Source: Clostridia bacterium
GTDB lineage: Bacteria > Bacillota > Clostridia > Lachnospirales > Lachnospiraceae
Direction of reading: 5' to 3'
NCBI GenBank assembly: GCA_910575245.1
Contig: CAJTEN010000026.1
Coordinates: 16,534-80,533 of the forward strand
Length of the DNA stretch: 64,000 bases
The notes under the pieces are model-generated. The model ran no database searches, was not told the origin of the DNA, and saw only the letters and a list, made by a program, of their open reading frames with translations. Position 1 is the stretch's first letter. Each line of letters starts with the position of its first letter. This document shows positions 1 through 7,900 of the stretch, piece after piece. Both the position numbers and the translations under genes were made by a program.

Positions 1-109
1 TTTACAGAAATTTTGGCAAAAAATATTATAAAACGCTATAACCATTTATACTGATTCATTATTGCGTGCATTCATAGGCAGCTTATCTATAAAAACTTGG
101 CATCAAGAG

Positions 110-153
110 GGAATCTGCCCCTCGCCGCAGGCGACTTGAAATGGGCAGGTTCC
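110..153. repeat. Conserved-loop hairpin, copy 1
   Basis: A stem of about 11 bp (110-120 with 143-153, one G-T pair, core CTGCCC/GGGCAG) closes a 22-nt loop at 121-142 that reads CTCGCCGCAGG followed by CGACTTGAAAT. The same loop, 19 of 22 bases identical, recurs at 20534-20555 on a completely different stem. The loop itself contains a CGCC/GGCG mini-hairpin. It lies downstream of argS, next to the 189-bp element. Function unknown. Confidence 0.6.
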
Positions 154-178
154 GTAACAGGGAAGCCAAAGGCTGAAC

Positions 179-367
179 CAATGTCATTAAGTTAAGCCGG
201 ACGCGCCTGACATGATAGGAATCTCCTAAGGACGCGCTTTCGCTCGGTTCCAAACGCAGCGGTACTAAATTCGTGGAAAACCTCATTAAGTACCGGCGTT
301 TTCCAACGGTCCTAAGGAGAATCCTATCATATCAGACGCTGTGTATAGACTTAACTAAATGACATTG
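179..367. mobile_element. 189-bp inverted-repeat element (MITE-like), copy 1
   Basis: The ends are CAATGTCATTAAGTTAAG and its near-perfect inverse (17 of 18). The outer arms continue inwards as a long imperfect palindrome, and there is no open reading frame. It is flanked by a 10-bp direct repeat AAGGCTGAAC (169-178 and 368-377), read as a target-site duplication. With the element removed, the target is a small hairpin GTAACAG (154-160) ... CTGTTAC (377-383). Copies 2 and 3 are at 20273 and 43568. No transposase with these ends is in the window, so mobilisation in trans is an inference. Confidence 0.75.
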
Positions 368-476
368 AAGGCTGAACTGTTACGATGCCATACGCAGAAC
401 CGCTGACGGATAATTCCATTCTGTCTCCGCCTGCAGCCTGAAAAGTCACATTTTAAGCAAACTTCCTTCCGTATCC

Positions 477-2258
477 TTACATCCTGTCCGGCGCTGAGAA
501 ACCAAGCAGATCAATACAGGTTTCCAGAATATCTCTGGTTAACATAAGTAGTGCAATCCAGCCTGCCTTCTTCTGTTCATCTTCTTCCGTCAGAATCTTC
601 GTCTCATGATAGAAACGGTTAAAGGCATTGGCCAGATCATAGATATAAGCGCAGATTCTGTGTGGTGCGATTTCCTCACAGGCCGCTTCCATCATGGCGT
701 TGAATTTTGCCAGTTCCAGCATCAGGCTCTTCTCAGAATCATTCACAGCCTCTTCAATGACTATATCAGTCAACTTTCCGCCCTGTTCCACATATTTGCC
801 CAGAATTGACTTGATACGTACGATCGTGTATAGAATATACGGTCCTGTGTCCCCTTCAAAGGAAGTGAACCTGTCCAAATCAAAAATATAGTCTTTCGAA
901 GCCTGATTGGACAGATCGCCGTATTTAATCGCTGCCAGCCCCACGATCCTGGCGGTCTGATCCGCTTCCGCCTCGTCTATCTCATAGCCCTTCGTCTCCG
1001 CATTCTCCCGGATCTTGCGTGCCATCTCTTCGTTAATCTCACAGATCAGATTTTCCAGACGCATAACGCCGCCTTCTCTTGTCTTAAAAGGCTTGCCATC
1101 CTTGCCATTCATAGTGCCGAAACCGATGTGGACCAGCTCCGTATCCGTGTTGACCAGTCCGGTCTTTCTTGCACAGCGGAATACCTGTTCGAAATACAGT
1201 TCCTGTCTCTTATCCGTCAGGTAGATCATTTTGTCCGGATGGTACTGTGCCATACGGTCCATAATTGTTGCCAGATCCGTCGTATTGTAGAGAGAAGCTC
1301 CGTCGGACTTTAAGATCATACAGGGAGGCACTTCCCTTGTATCCGTCTCCTCCTTGACGTCCACCACGAGCGCACCGTCACTCTCATAAGCATAGCCGCC
1401 CTTTTTCATATCTTCTACCATACCGGGAATAATGTCATGTACGTCAGACTCACCCTTCCAGAGATCAAATTCCACGTTAAGATTCTCATAATTTCTCTTC
1501 AAATCTTCTATGGATACCCTCATAATATGATCCCACAAGGCACGATAACCGCGCACACCGCTCTGCAGTTTGTAGGTGGCCTCCATGGCATCCGCCTTAT
1601 ATGCCTCATCCGTCTTGGATTTTGCGCTGGCCGTTGGATAGATCTCCTCTAATTCCGAGATGGTAAAGGGAGCCTCCTCAGGATACTCTCCCTCGTAAGC
1701 ATCGTCAAAATAAACCAGTTTTGGACTGCGTTTCTGCAGTTCCGTGATAATCAGTCCCATCTGCAGGCCCCAGTCTCCCATGTGGATATCACCGGTCACA
1801 TCATGTCCCGCATAACGGCAGATTCTCTTAATACTTTCACCGATAATGGCAGACCGCAGATGTCCTACATGAAGCGGTTTCGCCACATTTGGGCCACCAT
1901 AATCAATTATAATCTTCTTCGCCGTCTCCGGCATCTGCAGACCGAATTTCTCACTGTCACGCATGCCGCGCAGATAGTCCTTCACGAATGTCTCCGATAC
2001 CTTCATATTCAAAAATCCCGGTGCCACCGCGGATACTTCCGTAAATACCCTGCTGTTCTCAAGCTTTCCGGCCACATCCTGTGCAATCATAAGCGGCGCC
2101 TTGTGATACTTCTTCGCTCCTGCCATGGCGCCGTTGCACTGGTATTCGCACAGATCCGGCCTGTTGGACAGTGTCACCCTGCCCAGCCCGGCATCATACC
2201 CTGCCGCCCCGAATGCCTGCATCACTTCTTCTGAAATCAAATCCAATATTTTCTGCAT
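477..2258 (-). CDS. argS: Arginyl-tRNA synthetase
   Basis: Class I aminoacyl-tRNA synthetase that charges tRNA-Arg with arginine using ATP, in the cytoplasm. The 593-aa product has the normal length of the family. An N-terminal additional domain (about 1-80) precedes the Rossmann core with the HIGH-type motif HVGH at 130-133. A KTREGG segment near 395 sits where other class I enzymes carry KMSK, as is usual for ArgRS. A C-terminal helical anticodon-binding domain starts after FEGDTGPYILYT. It is the last of four same-strand genes (carA, carB, queH, argS), but 200 bp containing a dispersed repeat separate it from queH, so it may have its own promoter. The ribosome site is weak (GGAAAAGCA before the ATG). 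Identification is secure. Confidence 0.97.
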   Translation of the reverse strand: MQKILDLISEEVMQAFGAAGYDAGLGRVTLSNRPDLCEYQCNGAMAGAKKYHKAPLMIAQDVAGKLENSRVFTEVSAVAPGFLNMKVSETFVKDYLRGMRDSEKFGLQMPETAKKIIIDYGGPNVAKPLHVGHLRSAIIGESIKRICRYAGHDVTGDIHMGDWGLQMGLIITELQKRSPKLVYFDDAYEGEYPEEAPFTISELEEIYPTASAKSKTDEAYKADAMEATYKLQSGVRGYRALWDHIMRVSIEDLKRNYENLNVEFDLWKGESDVHDIIPGMVEDMKKGGYAYESDGALVVDVKEETDTREVPPCMILKSDGASLYNTTDLATIMDRMAQYHPDKMIYLTDKRQELYFEQVFRCARKTGLVNTDTELVHIGFGTMNGKDGKPFKTREGGVMRLENLICEINEEMARKIRENAETKGYEIDEAEADQTARIVGLAAIKYGDLSNQASKDYIFDLDRFTSFEGDTGPYILYTIVRIKSILGKYVEQGGKLTDIVIEEAVNDSEKSLMLELAKFNAMMEAACEEIAPHRICAYIYDLANAFNRFYHETKILTEEDEQKKAGWIALLMLTRDILETCIDLLGFSAPDRM

Positions 2259-2392
2259 TGCTTTTCCATGCCTTTCTGTATACTTTGTAACAGCCCGGAT
2301 ACCTTTGCCGTTACATGTCCTTCTGTTCTACTATATTACCACAACTTCCGGCTTTCCTGTCACATTTCTTTTCTTCCTGATACTCCAAATCG

Positions 2393-2445
2393 TCCCAACT
2401 CTGTTTTTCTGTGGCTTCCGCCTTGCTCCACTCACAAAAAAAACG
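2393..2445. repeat. Dispersed repeat with TTTTCTGTG...CACAAAAAA core, copy 1
   Basis: About 53 bp matching 20197-20250, with the shared core TTTTCTGTGRCTTCCGC then TTGCTCCACTCACAAAAAA. The TCTGTG/CACA ends give weak hairpin potential. It lies immediately downstream of queH. It resembles neither a standard terminator nor an IS end. Confidence 0.5.
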
Positions 2446-2457
2446 TCTCGCAAACCA

Positions 2458-3135
2458 TTACCGCACGCTCTCCTGCTGCCTCTGGCTGCGGGAATAGATA
2501 CAGCCGCAATAATCCTGCCTGTACAGTCCATATTCCTTCGACAGCTCTACAGACCTTTTATACCCGTTCTTCTTCTTGAAATCTGACGGCAGCCACGAAA
2601 CTCCGCACTCCTTAGCAAGCTGTTCCCCAATTTCATTCAGCTTCGCGGCATTCTTCAGCGGACTGATCGTCAGCGTGGTGGTAAAATAATCATATCCCCC
2701 TGCACCTGCACGCTGTGCCGTCTCCCGGAGTCTGAGTGCATAACAGGCGAAACACCTCTCTTTGCCCTCCGGGCAGCGCTCCAGTCCTCTGGCAATCTCG
2801 AAGAAGCGCTGCGGCTCGTAGTCACCCTCCATAACATCAATATAATAGCCATGCTGTGATCCGTCTTCTCCCCGCACACACAAAGCCTTCTCATTGTATG
2901 CGGCAATCAGCTTCTTCTGCTCTGCAGCCCGTTTACGGTACTCTTCCTCCTCAGTGATATTGGGATTATAATAAAAAACCGTAATACGGAAATACTTTCG
3001 CAGATATTCCAGCACATAGCTGCTGCACGGTGCGCAGCAGCTATGCAGGAAGAGAGTGGGAACTTCTTTCCCGTCCTCGCCGAGAGCTGTTATGATGTTA
3101 TCCAGTTCTTTCTGGTAATTCCTGACTGCATTCAT
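2458..3135 (-). CDS. queH: Epoxyqueuosine reductase QueH
   Basis: QueH (DUF208) family, 225 aa, the non-cobalamin enzyme that reduces epoxyqueuosine to queuosine in tRNA, replacing QueG. Visible signatures are the N-terminal HSCCAPCSSY motif (Cys33, 34, 37), the RCFACYALRL segment in the middle and YCGC near 209; these cysteines are the expected iron-sulfur and metal ligands. The GGGAGA ribosome site is 5 nt before the ATG. The gene starts 35 bp after carB ends, so it probably shares the carAB transcript, although the two pathways are unrelated. No other queuosine gene is nearby. Confidence 0.93.
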   Translation of the reverse strand: MNAVRNYQKELDNIITALGEDGKEVPTLFLHSCCAPCSSYVLEYLRKYFRITVFYYNPNITEEEEYRKRAAEQKKLIAAYNEKALCVRGEDGSQHGYYIDVMEGDYEPQRFFEIARGLERCPEGKERCFACYALRLRETAQRAGAGGYDYFTTTLTISPLKNAAKLNEIGEQLAKECGVSWLPSDFKKKNGYKRSVELSKEYGLYRQDYCGCIYSRSQRQQESVR

Positions 3136-3170
3136 TGACTCTCCCTTACCATCCCATATACTTCTGCCGC

Positions 3171-6100
3171 TTATTTCCCGCGTCTTGCAATCGACGCGAT
3201 ATCGGTCAGCGTCATCTGTGTTTCTTGGGAAGCCGCATTCTCCAGGCTGGTCACCAGCGCCGCCGCCGTATCCATCGCCGTGATACAGTTCACGCCGGTC
3301 TCGATGGCCGTCCTTCGAATCAGGAAACCGTCCCTGTTCTTATCCCGTCCCTGAGTAGGCGTATCGATGACCAGGTCGATCTTATGTCCCAGAATCAGAT
3401 CCATGACGGTCGGTGATTCCTGGCGGATCTTGTTGACCTTCCTTGCCCTGACACCGGCTTCTCTGAGCGCCGCCGCCGTGCTTCTCGTCGCATAGATGAT
3501 ATATCCCAGCTTCTCGAAACGGCGTGCCACTTCAATCGCTTCTCCCTTATCCGCATCCTTTACGGTAATGATCATCTGCTTATGCTTCGGCAGATTCACG
3601 CCTGCTCCAAGAAATGCCTTATAAAGCGCCTCGTTGAAAGTCGCCGCTATGCCGAGACACTCTCCGGTAGATTTCATCTCCGGCCCTAAGCTGATTTCCG
3701 CACCGCGGATCTTTTCAAAAGAGAAGACCGGCATCTTAATGGCATAATAATCCGCCGCAGGCTGCAGTCCCGGCTCATAGCCAAGCTCCTTAATCTTCTT
3801 CCCGATGATAACCTCAGTGGCAAGATCCACGATCGGAATGCCTGTCACCTTACTGATGTAAGGCACGGTACGGGAAGAACGGGGATTCACTTCGATTACA
3901 TATACTTCATCGCCTACCGAAATAAACTGGATATTGATCAGTCCGATGACGTGCAGCGCCCTGGCCAGTCTTCTGGAATACTCCGCTATCGTCTCCTTCA
4001 CCCTCTCGCTGACCGTGGGCGCCGGATAGACGGAAATACTGTCTCCGGAATGGACGCCTGTTCTCTCGATATGCTCCATAATGCCCGGAATCAGGATATC
4101 CGTGCCGTCGCAGACCGCATCAACTTCCAGTTCTTTACCCTGCAGATACTTGTCCACCAGAATCGGGTGGTCCTGCTCATATCGGTTAATGACCGCCATA
4201 AACTCTTCAATCTCCTGGTCGGACAATGCGATCTGCATGCCCTGTCCGCCCAGCACATAGGAAGGACGCACCAGCACAGGATAGCCCAGCCTGTTCGCCA
4301 CGGCCTTGGCATCCTCCGCGGTATATACCGTACCCCCGGCTGCTCTCGGAATCCCGGTTTCCTCCAGAATCTTGTCAAAAAGCTCTCTGTCCTCGGCAGC
4401 GTCCACATCCTCAGCCTTCGTTCCCAAAATGGGCACTCCCATCTTCATCAGGCTCTCTGTCAGCTTGATCGCCGTCTGTCCGCCGAACTGCACGACCGCT
4501 CCGTCCGGTTTCTCCACATTCACGATATTCTCCACATCCTCCGGTGTCAGCGGCTCGAAATATAGCTTGTCCGCTATATCGAAATCGGTGCTGACCGTCT
4601 CGGGATTGTTATTGATGATGATCGTTTCGTAGCCTTCTTTTGCGAAAGCCCATGTTGCGTGCACGGAGCAATAGTCAAATTCGATCCCCTGTCCGATCCG
4701 GATCGGCCCGGAACCGAGAACCAATACCTTTTTATTCGGATGGGTCTCCTCCACTTCCGTCTCAGAACCGAATACGGAATAGTAGTAAGGCGTGCTGGCC
4801 TCAAACTCAGCCGCACAGGTATCCACCATCTTGAAGGCCGCCACGATACCGTTATCATAGCGCATCTGCCTGATTTCCGCTTCTGTCCTGCCGGTCAGTC
4901 TGGCAATTACCGTGTCAGGGAACTCAAGCCTCTTGGCCTCCTTCAGCAAATCCACCGTAAGAGGTCCCTTCTCCAGCGCCGTCTCCATCTCTGTCAGAAT
5001 CGCAATCTTGTCGATAAACCAGGGATCCACCATGGTGATCCCGTGAATCGTATCATAGTCAACCCCTTTACGGATTGCTTCCGCAATGATGTAGATTCTC
5101 TGGTCATCCACGATCTTCATCCGTTCTTTCAATTCCTCCGGAGTAAGTTCCGAGAAGTCGTAGCTTCGCAGACAGTCTACGTGCTGTTCCAGGGAACGGA
5201 TGGCTTTCATCAGCGCTCCCTCGAAGTTATTGCCGATACTCATAACCTCGCCCGTCGCCTTCATCTGTGTGGTGAGCGTACGTTTCGCCGTAATAAATTT
5301 ATCGAAAGGAAGCCTGGGAATCTTGACAACACAGTAATCCAGTGCAGGTTCGAAACTGGCGTATGTCTTGCCGGTAATCGCATTCCTGATCTCATCCAGC
5401 GTATAACCCAGCGCGATCTTGGCCGCAACCTTGGCGATCGGATATCCCGTCGCCTTGGATGCCAACGCGGAGGAGCGGCTCACACGGGGATTCACCTCGA
5501 TGACACAGTACTCAAAGCTGGTGGGATGCAGGGCAAACTGCACGTTGCATCCGCCGGTAATGCCCAGCTCATTGATAATATTGAGAGCAGAACTCCGCAG
5601 CATCTGATATTCTTTATCCCCCAGCGTCTGGGAAGGCGCCACCACAATACTGTCCCCTGTGTGTACCCCAACCGGGTCAATGTTTTCCATATTGCAAACG
5701 GTGATACAGTTGCCCGCACTGTCCCGCATCACCTCATACTCAATCTCTTTCCAGCCCGCAATACAGCGCTCTACCAGAACCTGTCCCACTCGGGAGAGCC
5801 GCAGCCCGTTCGCCAGAATCTCCTCCAGTTCTATCTGATTATGGGCTATGCCGCCGCCGGAGCCGCCCAGCGTATAAGCCGGACGAAGCACCACCGGATA
5901 GCCGATCTTCCCCGCAAATGCCACACCGTCTTCAATATTCTCCACCACAAGGGAGGGCGCACAGGGCTCGCCGATCTTCTCCATAGTCTCTTTAAATTCC
6001 AGACGGTCTTCCGCCTTCCTGATCGTTCTGGCTGTCGTACCAAGAAGCGTAACGCCGTGGGCTTCCAGAAATCCGGATTCGTCCAGCTCCATACCCAGAT

Positions 6101-6389
6101 TCAGCCCGGCCTGTCCGCCCATATTCGGAAGCAGGCTGTCCGGCTTCTCCTTGACAATAATCTCTTCCAGCACCCTGGCCGTCAAAGGTTCAATATATAC
6201 TTTATCTGCAATATCCCCGTCGGTCATGATTGTCGCAGGATTTGAGTTCACCAGAATGACTTCCATTCCCTCTTCCTTCAGGGAACGGCATGCCTGCGTG
6301 CCCGCATAGTCAAACTCCGCCGCCTGCCCGATCACAATAGGCCCCGACCCGATCACGAGTACTCTCTTTACATTTGGATTCTTAGGCAT
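3171..6389 (-). CDS. carB: Carbamoyl-phosphate synthase large subunit
   Basis: Large subunit of the carbamoyl-phosphate synthase that feeds arginine and pyrimidine synthesis. The 1072 aa equal the normal length. Two homologous ATP-grasp halves are visible: the first after the N-terminal VLVIGSGPIVIGQAAEFDYAG and the second after VLVLGSGPIRIGQGIEFDYC. Both carry the EVNPR-SR metal-binding segment, and a C-terminal allosteric MGS-like domain ends with VIDTPTQGRDKNRDG. It lies about 100 bp downstream of carA on the same strand and has its own strong GGAGG site 6 nt before the ATG. Ammonia comes from CarA by channelling. No oddity seen. Confidence 0.98.
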   Translation of the reverse strand: MPKNPNVKRVLVIGSGPIVIGQAAEFDYAGTQACRSLKEEGMEVILVNSNPATIMTDGDIADKVYIEPLTARVLEEIIVKEKPDSLLPNMGGQAGLNLGMELDESGFLEAHGVTLLGTTARTIRKAEDRLEFKETMEKIGEPCAPSLVVENIEDGVAFAGKIGYPVVLRPAYTLGGSGGGIAHNQIELEEILANGLRLSRVGQVLVERCIAGWKEIEYEVMRDSAGNCITVCNMENIDPVGVHTGDSIVVAPSQTLGDKEYQMLRSSALNIINELGITGGCNVQFALHPTSFEYCVIEVNPRVSRSSALASKATGYPIAKVAAKIALGYTLDEIRNAITGKTYASFEPALDYCVVKIPRLPFDKFITAKRTLTTQMKATGEVMSIGNNFEGALMKAIRSLEQHVDCLRSYDFSELTPEELKERMKIVDDQRIYIIAEAIRKGVDYDTIHGITMVDPWFIDKIAILTEMETALEKGPLTVDLLKEAKRLEFPDTVIARLTGRTEAEIRQMRYDNGIVAAFKMVDTCAAEFEASTPYYYSVFGSETEVEETHPNKKVLVLGSGPIRIGQGIEFDYCSVHATWAFAKEGYETIIINNNPETVSTDFDIADKLYFEPLTPEDVENIVNVEKPDGAVVQFGGQTAIKLTESLMKMGVPILGTKAEDVDAAEDRELFDKILEETGIPRAAGGTVYTAEDAKAVANRLGYPVLVRPSYVLGGQGMQIALSDQEIEEFMAVINRYEQDHPILVDKYLQGKELEVDAVCDGTDILIPGIMEHIERTGVHSGDSISVYPAPTVSERVKETIAEYSRRLARALHVIGLINIQFISVGDEVYVIEVNPRSSRTVPYISKVTGIPIVDLATEVIIGKKIKELGYEPGLQPAADYYAIKMPVFSFEKIRGAEISLGPEMKSTGECLGIAATFNEALYKAFLGAGVNLPKHKQMIITVKDADKGEAIEVARRFEKLGYIIYATRSTAAALREAGVRARKVNKIRQESPTVMDLILGHKIDLVIDTPTQGRDKNRDGFLIRRTAIETGVNCITAMDTAAALVTSLENAASQETQMTLTDIASIARRGK

Positions 6390-6488
6390 CTTCTACCTCC
6401 ATAAACTGTACTTTCTTTAAACCACTACTTTTTGGTGCGTCAGCGCAGTAAATGCGCTAACCTGGCAAACCGTTACCTTAACACAACT

Positions 6489-7673
6489 TCATGTCTTACG
6501 CATCATGGAAATGAACCGCTCAAATAACTCTCCCGAATCCTGCGGCCCCGGACATGCCTCCGGATGGAACTGCACTGTAAAGATATTCTTGCCTGTGTAG
6601 GAAAGTCCCTCATTGGTACCGTCATTGACATTGATAAATGCAGGTACCGCCACTTTCGGGTCAAGTCTCTCCATATCCACCACATACCCGTGATTCTGGG
6701 AGGAAATGTAGACTCTTCCGGTTTCCAGGTCCTTTACCGGATGATTCCCGCCCCTGTGGCCGTACTTCATCTTATAAGTATCCGCGCCTGTCGCAAGCGC
6801 CATCAGCTGATGGCCCAGGCAGATTGCAAAGATCGTAATATCCGTATCATACAGCTTCTTTATCTCATCAATGATCTGTGTACATTCCTTCGGATCGCCA
6901 GGCCCGTTGCTCAGCATGATTCCGTCCGGCCTTGCATCAATAATCTCCTGCGCCCTGGTATATGCCGGATAAACCGTTACCTCACATCCTCTGGCCGCCA
7001 GAGATTTCGCTATATTATCCTTAGCTCCAAGATCAAGCAGTGCAACCTTCAGGCCTTTTCCGCTCAGCGCCCGGACCATACTGGGTTTCTTCTCTCTGAT
7101 ACCTCTTTCATATTCTTCTTTTATAAACTGGGAACTTCCGGAAATCGGACCATTATCTGATAATACCTGTGCGGCAGACAACGTATATTTCTCCCGGCAG
7201 GTTACAGTATCAACCACCTTACCGGTCGTATACGTCTTGAGTTTCGGAAGAATTTCTTCCGGATTATAATTCTCATTCGTAGTAATCATACCATTCATGG
7301 TACCTTTTTCACGAAGAAGCTTCGTGAGCGCCCTTGTATCTATGCCTGCAATCCCGGGAACACCGTTCTCCTCAAGGAACTCCTGAATCGGCATGTCACA
7401 ACGGAAGTTACTCGGCATCCGGCTCAGCTCCCTGACAATAAACCCGTCCGGCCATGCCTTCCGTGACTCCAGGTCCTCTTTACAAATACCATAATTACCG
7501 ATCAGCGGATACGTCATGCAGACTGCCTGTCCGGCATAGGACGGATCCGTCAGCACTTCCAGATATCCTGCCATCGAAGTGTTAAACACGATCTCGCTGA
7601 TTATCTCCTTCCGGGCACCGATGTGGATTCCCTCGAAGAGAGTACCGTCTTCCAAAATTAAGAACGCCTTCAT
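6489..7673 (-). CDS. carA: Carbamoyl-phosphate synthase small (glutaminase) subunit
   Basis: Glutamine amidotransferase subunit of carbamoyl-phosphate synthase; it hydrolyses glutamine and passes ammonia to CarB. The N-terminal CPSase domain opens with MKAFLILEDGTLFEG. The C-terminal class I glutaminase has the nucleophile Cys in FAICLGHQLMA and the His-Glu pair in VQFHPEACPG. At 394 aa it is slightly long because the inter-domain linker is extended (around residues 160-205). The ribosome site AGGTGA is 4 nt before the ATG, and a consensus promoter lies 45 bp upstream. The leader is only about 40 nt, which leaves no room for a PyrR attenuator. Confidence 0.97.
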   Translation of the reverse strand: MKAFLILEDGTLFEGIHIGARKEIISEIVFNTSMAGYLEVLTDPSYAGQAVCMTYPLIGNYGICKEDLESRKAWPDGFIVRELSRMPSNFRCDMPIQEFLEENGVPGIAGIDTRALTKLLREKGTMNGMITTNENYNPEEILPKLKTYTTGKVVDTVTCREKYTLSAAQVLSDNGPISGSSQFIKEEYERGIREKKPSMVRALSGKGLKVALLDLGAKDNIAKSLAARGCEVTVYPAYTRAQEIIDARPDGIMLSNGPGDPKECTQIIDEIKKLYDTDITIFAICLGHQLMALATGADTYKMKYGHRGGNHPVKDLETGRVYISSQNHGYVVDMERLDPKVAVPAFINVNDGTNEGLSYTGKNIFTVQFHPEACPGPQDSGELFERFISMMRKT

Positions 7674-7718
7674 TCTGTCACCTGTTTCCTCTCAAACAAT
7701 CCTTCACATAATCGCTTC

Positions 7719-7747
7719 ATTATAGCACAGGCACCAGACGCGTTCAA
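7719..7747 (-). promoter_or_regulatory. Sigma-A promoter of carAB
   Basis: Minus strand: -35 TTGAAC (7747-7742), spacer exactly 17 nt, -10 TATAAT (7724-7719). Transcription would start near 7712, about 40 nt before the carA start. No terminator/antiterminator fold was seen in this short leader. Confidence 0.8.
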
Positions 7748-7837
7748 TTATAAAATAATGTTTTTAAAGCCTGATTTTCCAGCATAATTAACAATTTCTT
7801 CTGGCTATCACCGGCAAGCTGGCCGGCTATAAAGAAC

Positions 7838-7859
7838 GGAGCCGGAAATATCCGGCTCC
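7838..7859 (-). terminator. Hairpin terminator after the heptad-repeat lipoprotein
   Basis: A perfect 9-bp stem GGAGCCGGA / TCCGGCTCC with a 4-nt loop, followed on the minus strand by GTTCTTT. It is 42 bp beyond the stop of the 7901 gene. The U tract is weak but the position and stem fit a rho-independent terminator. Confidence 0.65.
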
Positions 7860-7900
7860 TCATAAATATGATAATATCTACTCCCTGCAAAGGATTTCTT

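Noticed and set aside
2259..2457. Possible gene between argS and queH
   Set aside because: Only repeat-like sequence is present; the 66-codon minus-strand frame there overlaps queH and lacks any family pattern or ribosome site.
4659..6245. 528-codon plus-strand ORF
   Set aside because: It is exactly antisense to carB, whose full protein is unmistakable. Long antisense frames are expected opposite coding DNA of this composition.
7674..7760. Possible pyrimidine attenuator before carA
   Set aside because: The predicted leader is only about 40 nt and holds no terminator or PyrR-type stem-loop.
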